Shown here: positions 16,001 through 18,894 of the stretch, in pieces
Position numbering within the stretch: position 1 is the stretch's first letter
Layout of the letters: each line of letters starts with the position of its first letter
NCBI GenBank assembly: GCA_964356415.1
Contig: CAYHHK010000079.1
Span: 1-18,894 of the forward strand
DNA: 18,894 bases
Direction of reading: 5' to 3'
Source: JAPLDB01 sp964356415
GTDB lineage: Bacteria > Bacteroidota > Bacteroidia > AKYH767-A > 2013-40CM-41-45
The notes under the pieces: generated by a model
What the model saw: the letters and a program-made list of their open reading frames with translations, nothing else
Told to the model about the DNA's origin: nothing
The model's database searches: none
Made by a program: the position numbers and the translations under genes

Positions 16001-16586
16001 ACGGGCATGGAATGAAAAGAGTGGAAACCTCGATGAACTTTTTCAACGCATCAGTAAAACGATGATCGAGCAGATAGATGCGCTCAGCAACATTGCTTCT
16101 GAGTTCAGCAATTTTGCAAAAATGCCACAGGCAAAAAATGAATGGCTTGATTTGAATGAGATCATAAATTCTTCGATTAACCTGTTCAACGATACACCCG
16201 GAATCCAGATCAGCTTCAATGACGATGGAATTGTGCGAAGGATCTTTGCCGACAGAGATCAGCTCATCCGCGCTTTTTCAAACCTGATCAAAAATGCAAT
16301 ACAGTCAATTCCGGAAAATAAAAAAGGTGAGATCAATATCTTTTTGAAAACAGAAAATGGCTCTTATCACATTGCTGTATCTGATAACGGCACAGGAATT
16401 CCATTGTCTCTTCAGCCAAAAATTTTCACGCCAAATTTTACTACAAAAACAAGTGGTATGGGGCTTGGGCTTGCCATGGTGAAAAGCACCCTGGATGCAA
16501 TCGGCGGAAGAATATCGTTTGAAACCTCAGAAGGGCGCGGAACAACTTTTCACATTGTCATTCCACAACAGCATAGTCCTTCTTAA
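13077..16586 (+). CDS. NtrY-like membrane sensor histidine kinase with ten TM segments
   Basis: 1169 residues. Hydrophobic segments lie at about 7-26, 203-223, 227-247, 270-292, 310-331, 353-374, 395-413, 656-680, 695-716 and 862-884. Ten crossings place both ends in the cytoplasm and leave three large external regions (27-202, 414-655, 717-861). A HAMP linker follows (about 885-940, SRITKPLLLIQERL..NDEIGQLVQQYNKM). The H box is VAHEIKNPLTPMK with phospho-accepting H958, the N box NLIKNAIQS with N1073, the D/G1 box DNGTGIP with D1103, and the G2 box GMGLGLAM. The NPLTPMKLSMQHLQR form resembles NtrY/AtoS-type kinases. There is no receiver domain and no response regulator gene in the window. 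The signal sensed is unknown; the external regions look unlike PAS or Cache by eye. The gene ends in a stop that overlaps the converging Rieske gene. Confidence 0.92.
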   Translation: MQTKSSAWKFFLILGIFFAITSEFFQHIIKRSEGEKIEYAQKEILNLEKKIRESLDVIASFSADSQFHEYFIHSGQQDLGFSFFYFENGALKFWSDNTKVLPENASSEKINDGTLMTLPDGTYDAFEKSFGNKKIIGLILLHQTFSYENKFLVNHFNPKLKLDEQFILSAGKGDHLLKSSSGTDLLALDFSRAIPDELPFKTPAWFYLFAFVFLFTGLMLYFQNRTTTFFSVALTGIVMFLLRYTMIRFRLPGELYYNDFFSPKLYGSSFFFNSIGDFFLNAFALFSFSGLLNYHFKKSGYSLNRSPKTYFLLLLAVFVLMIVFYAMHSLIGDIVLNSKIFFEPGISELDVNSLVAALSILLLLWSFYSLTTGLLTPFRNVFSFKNISGNISSFGSGLLAVLVLSSYASFLISTNLNEKNLENQKLFAQRLDSRRDQLAEYLFNDLQKKIINDSLTRVIISEKKDVTEKISQHLLQNFFTGYFSKFDLNVSVFDNSGFSFDPSATDSISEWEQEFRQGKSTASSLLSLQPDESGKLKYLSLLRINDTAGSPFATIAVVFTARRTQLIEGFPELFVSNNVMKNRDENGYSYARYSGDALIYAGGNFPYPFHSPAFEKSETGFSLLSMEGYDHVIYRTSSASYVVVSRPGEDIFDRLSIFSYLLLFFLSVFLIVNLIFFLLLRKDKFQFSLKQRIRSSLISLVIISFVLIASGTSVYIVRKYDSDKNKTILSRLNAMWFAITDRFGFETVLSSENSANKTSELNSIVSNFNLDFNLYDDAGNLFYSSQPKLFEKGILSTRINPEAFYEMQQSGKTQFVHMENIGKLSYAAAYAPFTDKSGNIAGYLNLPYFEKQNELNKEISGFLSALINIYLLLLAVSLLLALFITSRITKPLLLIQERLSLIRLGSRNEIIEWKRNDEIGQLVQQYNKMVEALAESADKLSRSERESAWREMAQQVAHEIKNPLTPMKLSMQHLQRAWNEKSGNLDELFQRISKTMIEQIDALSNIASEFSNFAKMPQAKNEWLDLNEIINSSINLFNDTPGIQISFNDDGIVRRIFADRDQLIRAFSNLIKNAIQSIPENKKGEINIFLKTENGSYHIAVSDNGTGIPLSLQPKIFTPNFTTKTSGMGLGLAMVKSTLDAIGGRISFETSEGRGTTFHIVIPQQHSPS

Positions 16587-17017
16587 GCAAGAAGAATTAC
16601 CGCATTTCCGTTTTCAATTGTGACAGGAAATTTCCTGAGCGGTAATTTTGCAGGGCCATTGGTAACATTGCCTGAAAAATCAAAATCGCTTCCATGCAAT
16701 GAGCAATGTAGTTTAGCATCCTGCATTTTTACCCCATGTCCCCTGTGTGTGCATTTTAATTGTAAAGCAGTGACCTCTGTTTCCGAGACCTTCGAAAGGA
16801 AAATGTTGTAATCTCCACCGGGTCCGCCGATAACAAGCTTGTTCTGTGTTCCGAAAGAAGAAAGCGGTAATGAAATTTTATTTGTTGCAGCATCATATGA
16901 TGACGCAGTTACAGCAGCGGGCGCAGAGCAACTTTCTAGTGTTGTTAAAAATCCAAGGCCGGCAATCGCTGCACATGCTGTGCCTGATTGTTTAATAAAG
17001 TCCCTTCTGTTTTGCAT
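16583..17017 (-). CDS. Tat-exported Rieske [2Fe-2S] protein
   Basis: 144 residues. The N-terminus NRRDFIKQSG is a twin-arginine signal, followed by a hydrophobic stretch ending LTTLESC; C30 could be a lipidation site, which would make this a folded lipoprotein of the envelope. The Rieske cluster ligands are C89 and H91 in CTHRGH, and C105 and H108 in CSLHGSDF. The extra cysteines that form a disulfide in bc1-type Rieske proteins are absent (CTHRGH rather than CTHxGC), as in lower-potential Rieske ferredoxins. An electron-transfer role is inferred; the partner is unknown. It lies 10 bases after glyS on the same strand and is probably co-transcribed. Its TAA (complement of 16583-16585) and the kinase TAA (16584-16586) share the palindrome TTAA. 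Confidence 0.9.
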   Translation of the reverse strand: MQNRRDFIKQSGTACAAIAGLGFLTTLESCSAPAAVTASSYDAATNKISLPLSSFGTQNKLVIGGPGGDYNIFLSKVSETEVTALQLKCTHRGHGVKMQDAKLHCSLHGSDFDFSGNVTNGPAKLPLRKFPVTIENGNAVILLA

Positions 17018-17027
17018 TGTATGTAAA

Positions 17028-18572
17028 TTAAAGTTTTTTCAACGCAGCCCTCATATCCACTTTTTCCGATACAATGGATGCTGCTTTATCCACTGCAATG
17101 CGCTCCTGTTTCATACTGTCGCGCTCACGGATCGTAACGGTATTGTCTTCCAAAGTCTGGTGATCAACAGTAATACAATAAGGTGTACCAATTGCATCCT
17201 GTCTCCTGTATCTTTTTCCGATCGAATCTTTTTCTTCGTAAACACAAAGGTGATCGTACTTCAACACATCCATTATCTCTCTTGCTTTTTCGGGAAGACC
17301 GTCTTTTTTTACCAGTGGAAGTATGGCACATTTAATCGGCGCAAGGAATGCCGGAAGGTTCAGCACTACCCTGTCGCTTCCATCCTCAAGCTTTTCTTCT
17401 TTGTATGCCTGTGAAAGAATCGCAAGGAACATCCTGTCGAGACCAATGGATGTTTCTACCACGTAGGGAACAAAACTTTCATTGTCTTCGGGATCGAAGT
17501 ACTGCAATTTTTTTCCTGAGAATTTTTCATGCTGGCTTAAATCGAAATCCGTGCGGGAGTGAATTCCTTCCAACTCTTTAAACCCAAACGGAAAATTAAA
17601 TTCGATATCACAGGCAGCATTGGCATAGTGCGCCAGCTTTATATGATCATGAAACCGGTGTGTGCCCTGTGGAAATCCAAGTGAACGGTGCCAGTTCATC
17701 CGTGTTTCTTTCCATTTGTTGTACCAGTCCATTTCCGTTCCCGGCTTTACGAAGAACTGCATTTCCATCTGTTCGAATTCACGCATACGGAAAATAAACT
17801 GACGTGCCACAATTTCATTGCGGAATGCCTTCCCTGTTTGCGCAATGCCAAAAGGAATTTTCATACGACCTGTCTTCTGCACGTTGAGGAAATTCACAAA
17901 AATTCCCTGCGCTGTTTCCGGCCGGAGATAGATCGTATTGGATTCTTCTGTAACCGAGCCAATCTGTGTGGAAAACATCAAATTGAACTGACGCACATCT
18001 GTCCAGTTGCGGCTGCCGCTGATTGGACAAACAATTTCAAGGTCAACAATGATCTGTTTTACTTCAGCCAGGTCATTTTTCTCAAGGGCGTCTTTGAAAC
18101 GGGCATTGATGTCATCAATCTTTTTTTGATTTTCCACCACGCGTTGGCTTGTAGAGCGGAACATCTTCTCGTCAAAATTTTCGAAACGTTTTGCAGCCTT
18201 TTCCACTTCCTTTTCAATCTTCCCTTCGATCTTTGCAATGTGGTCTTCAATCAGAACATCGGCACGGTACCGTTTTTTTGAATCCTTGTTGTCGATCAGC
18301 GGATCATTGAAAGCATCGACGTGACCGCTGGCTTTCCAGATTGTTGGATGCATGAATATGGCAGAGTCAATGCCGACAATATTTTCATTCATCTGTACCA
18401 TGGACCTCCACCAGTAGTCGCGGATATTTTTTTTCAGCTCGGCACCGTTTTGTCCATAGTCATAAACTGCACTCATTCCGTCATAGATCTCACTGCTTTG
18501 AAAAACAAATCCGTACTCCTTTGCGTGGGAAATGATGCTTTTAAATACTTCTTCAGGTGCCTGGTTGCTCAT
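17028..18572 (-). CDS. glyS: Glycyl-tRNA synthetase, single-chain (alpha2) type
   Basis: 514 residues; charges tRNA-Gly in the cytoplasm. It is the eukaryote/archaeal-type homodimeric class II enzyme used by Bacteroidota, not the alpha/beta type of E. coli. The N-terminal SSEIYDGMSAVYDYGQNGAE is characteristic. A charged, helical insertion spans about 97-180, followed by CPISGSRNWTDVRQFNLMF. Motif 2 is FRNEI (F250-E253) through FRMREFEQMEMQFF; motif 3 is GLDRM (377-381). The C-terminal anticodon-binding domain begins near 410 (APIKCAILPLVKK). The ATG at 18572 is directly preceded by a perfect TAnnTTTG element, so this start is well supported. It is first gene of a probable two-gene operon with the Rieske protein. 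Confidence 0.95.
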   Translation of the reverse strand: MSNQAPEEVFKSIISHAKEYGFVFQSSEIYDGMSAVYDYGQNGAELKKNIRDYWWRSMVQMNENIVGIDSAIFMHPTIWKASGHVDAFNDPLIDNKDSKKRYRADVLIEDHIAKIEGKIEKEVEKAAKRFENFDEKMFRSTSQRVVENQKKIDDINARFKDALEKNDLAEVKQIIVDLEIVCPISGSRNWTDVRQFNLMFSTQIGSVTEESNTIYLRPETAQGIFVNFLNVQKTGRMKIPFGIAQTGKAFRNEIVARQFIFRMREFEQMEMQFFVKPGTEMDWYNKWKETRMNWHRSLGFPQGTHRFHDHIKLAHYANAACDIEFNFPFGFKELEGIHSRTDFDLSQHEKFSGKKLQYFDPEDNESFVPYVVETSIGLDRMFLAILSQAYKEEKLEDGSDRVVLNLPAFLAPIKCAILPLVKKDGLPEKAREIMDVLKYDHLCVYEEKDSIGKRYRRQDAIGTPYCITVDHQTLEDNTVTIRERDSMKQERIAVDKAASIVSEKVDMRAALKKL

Positions 18573-18576
18573 GCCG

Positions 18577-18584
18577 CAAAAATA
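18577..18584 (-). promoter_or_regulatory. -7 element abutting the glyS start codon
   Basis: On the minus strand TATTTTTG is a perfect TAnnTTTG, with four bases (CGGC) before the ATG. Transcription from it would start at about the A of ATG. A -33 TTG is not seen at the normal distance. Confidence 0.5.
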
Positions 18585-18644
18585 GAAGTTTAATCAGAAG
18601 GAGGAAGAAGAAAAGTGTTTTCCGGGTTATGGGTCACTTTGATT

Positions 18645-18769
18645 TTAATGAAACGACCCCGCAGCAGAGCTGCGAGGTATCTTGCCACTAATTCCACGAA
18701 TTATCACAAATCGAAACTTGTAATGCAATAATATTTCGTGTCAATTAGTGATCCCGATAGCTATCGGGA
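18645..18769. repeat. Dispersed palindromic repeat, copy 2
   Basis: Second copy of the element at 3112-3234, same orientation. It ends in the identical palindrome CCCGATAGCTATCGGG (18753-18768). Here the internal inverted repeat is clearer: CACTAATTCCACGAAT (18686-18701) pairs imperfectly with ATTTCGTGTCAATTAGTG (18733-18750). The most diverged part between the copies is the loop (about 18713-18732). It lies upstream of glyS. Confidence 0.85.
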
Positions 18770-18828
18770 ACAAAGGCTCAAAAAATACATGTTATTGAAA
18801 TTGCCACGCCCCGGTTTTCTGCATCGCA

Positions 18829-18858
18829 TTGAATGCTAAAAAAAAGTTGGTACTTTTC
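18829..18858 (+). promoter_or_regulatory. Candidate promoter at right edge
   Basis: TTG (18829-18831), a 19-base spacer, then TACTTTTC (18851-18858): the -33/-7 spacing is canonical and the -7 box has one mismatch (final C for G). A GTG codon starting an exported-looking peptide follows four bases later. Confidence 0.4.
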
Positions 18859-18894
18859 CACTGTGAAACAAAAGCTTTTCCTTTTAACGTTGCT
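18833..18894 (+). CDS. Possible start of an exported protein, cut by window edge
   Basis: An open frame runs off the right edge. From the ATG at 18833 it reads MLKKSWYFSTVKQKLFLLTL; from a GTG at 18863 it reads (M)KQKLFLLTL. Both have the basic-then-hydrophobic look of a signal peptide. The promoter-like element at 18829-18858 favours the GTG, because the ATG would lie within the promoter. Only about 20 codons are visible, so the call is tentative and no product can be named. Confidence 0.3.
   Translation, partial: MLKKSWYFSTVKQKLFLLTL

Larger units (their letters stand above)
18573..18894. other. Right-edge intergenic region
   Basis: 322 bp with no complete gene. It holds the glyS -7 element (18577-18584), the second copy of the dispersed repeat (18645-18769), a promoter-like TTG-N19-TACTTTTC (18829-18858) and a possible gene start. 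Nothing else is evident. Confidence 0.7.

Noticed and set aside
16839..17414. 191-codon plus-strand frame opposite the Rieske gene and glyS
   Set aside because: It is antisense to two clearly conserved genes and shows no domain; a shadow frame. The same holds for the plus-strand frame at 17688-18281.
1..18894. Prophage, integrative element, toxin-antitoxin or defence island
   Set aside because: No integrase, transposase, phage structural gene, nuclease-toxin pair or attachment-like direct repeat next to a tRNA was found; gene content is core metabolism and envelope.
1..18894. tRNA, rRNA or riboswitch genes
   Set aside because: No cloverleaf with a recognisable T-loop GTTCRA pattern in context, no rRNA segments, and no known riboswitch core was seen by eye; a covariance-model search would be decisive.

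Overview
The window looks like a stretch of a Bacteroidota chromosome, probably from the Sphingobacteriales/Chitinophagales side and probably a metagenome scaffold. The evidence is: two proteins ending in type IX secretion (T9SS, por) sorting domains; a DUF5916/CBM9-like outer-membrane protein; a DUF3109 protein; a eukaryote/archaeal-type single-chain glycyl-tRNA synthetase; promoter-like elements of the Bacteroidota TTG/TAnnTTTG type; and several palindromic intergenic repeats of a kind I recall from this phylum. Two runs of exactly 100 N (2575-2674, 7610-7709) are nominal scaffold gaps, not measured lengths.

Layout, left to right. 2-622 (+) is the 3' end of a secreted T9SS cargo protein. 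679-1908 (+) is kbl, threonine/glycine catabolism. 1909-2128 is non-coding and carries nested inverted repeats. 2129-2574 (+) is rnhA, cut near its C-terminus by the first gap. 2675-3054 (-) is the 5' third of asd, cut at its catalytic cysteine. 3112-3234 is copy 1 of a dispersed repeat whose second copy lies at 18645-18769. 3259-3840 (-) is a DUF3109 Cys-rich protein. 4046-8847 (+) is a giant repetitive T9SS cell-surface protein interrupted by the second gap. 8860-11112 (-) is a DUF5916 outer-membrane protein. 11125-11485 is non-coding with short GTCCC/GGGAC palindromes. 11486-12214 (-) is a PolB-like DEDDy exonuclease with a good promoter. 12337-12524 is a tandem pair of hairpin repeats. 12540-12944 (-) is a small protein I cannot name. 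13077-16586 (+) is a ten-TM NtrY-like histidine kinase. 16583-17017 (-) is a Tat-exported Rieske protein and 17028-18572 (-) is glyS; these two form an operon. The right edge (18573-18894) holds repeat copy 2 and perhaps the first codons of another exported protein.

Most genes are housekeeping or envelope genes and do not form one pathway. I found no convincing new multi-gene system, no RNA genes, no CRISPR array and no transposase. The most interesting material is: the internal evolution of the giant surface protein (a 226-residue three-domain block duplicated, then a 71-residue unit recently amplified); the second gap, whose two sides share an identical 55-base sequence and whose collapse restores one reading frame; the unusual three-loop, ten-helix kinase without a nearby response regulator; start codons that abut promoter -7 elements; and four families of intergenic inverted repeats.
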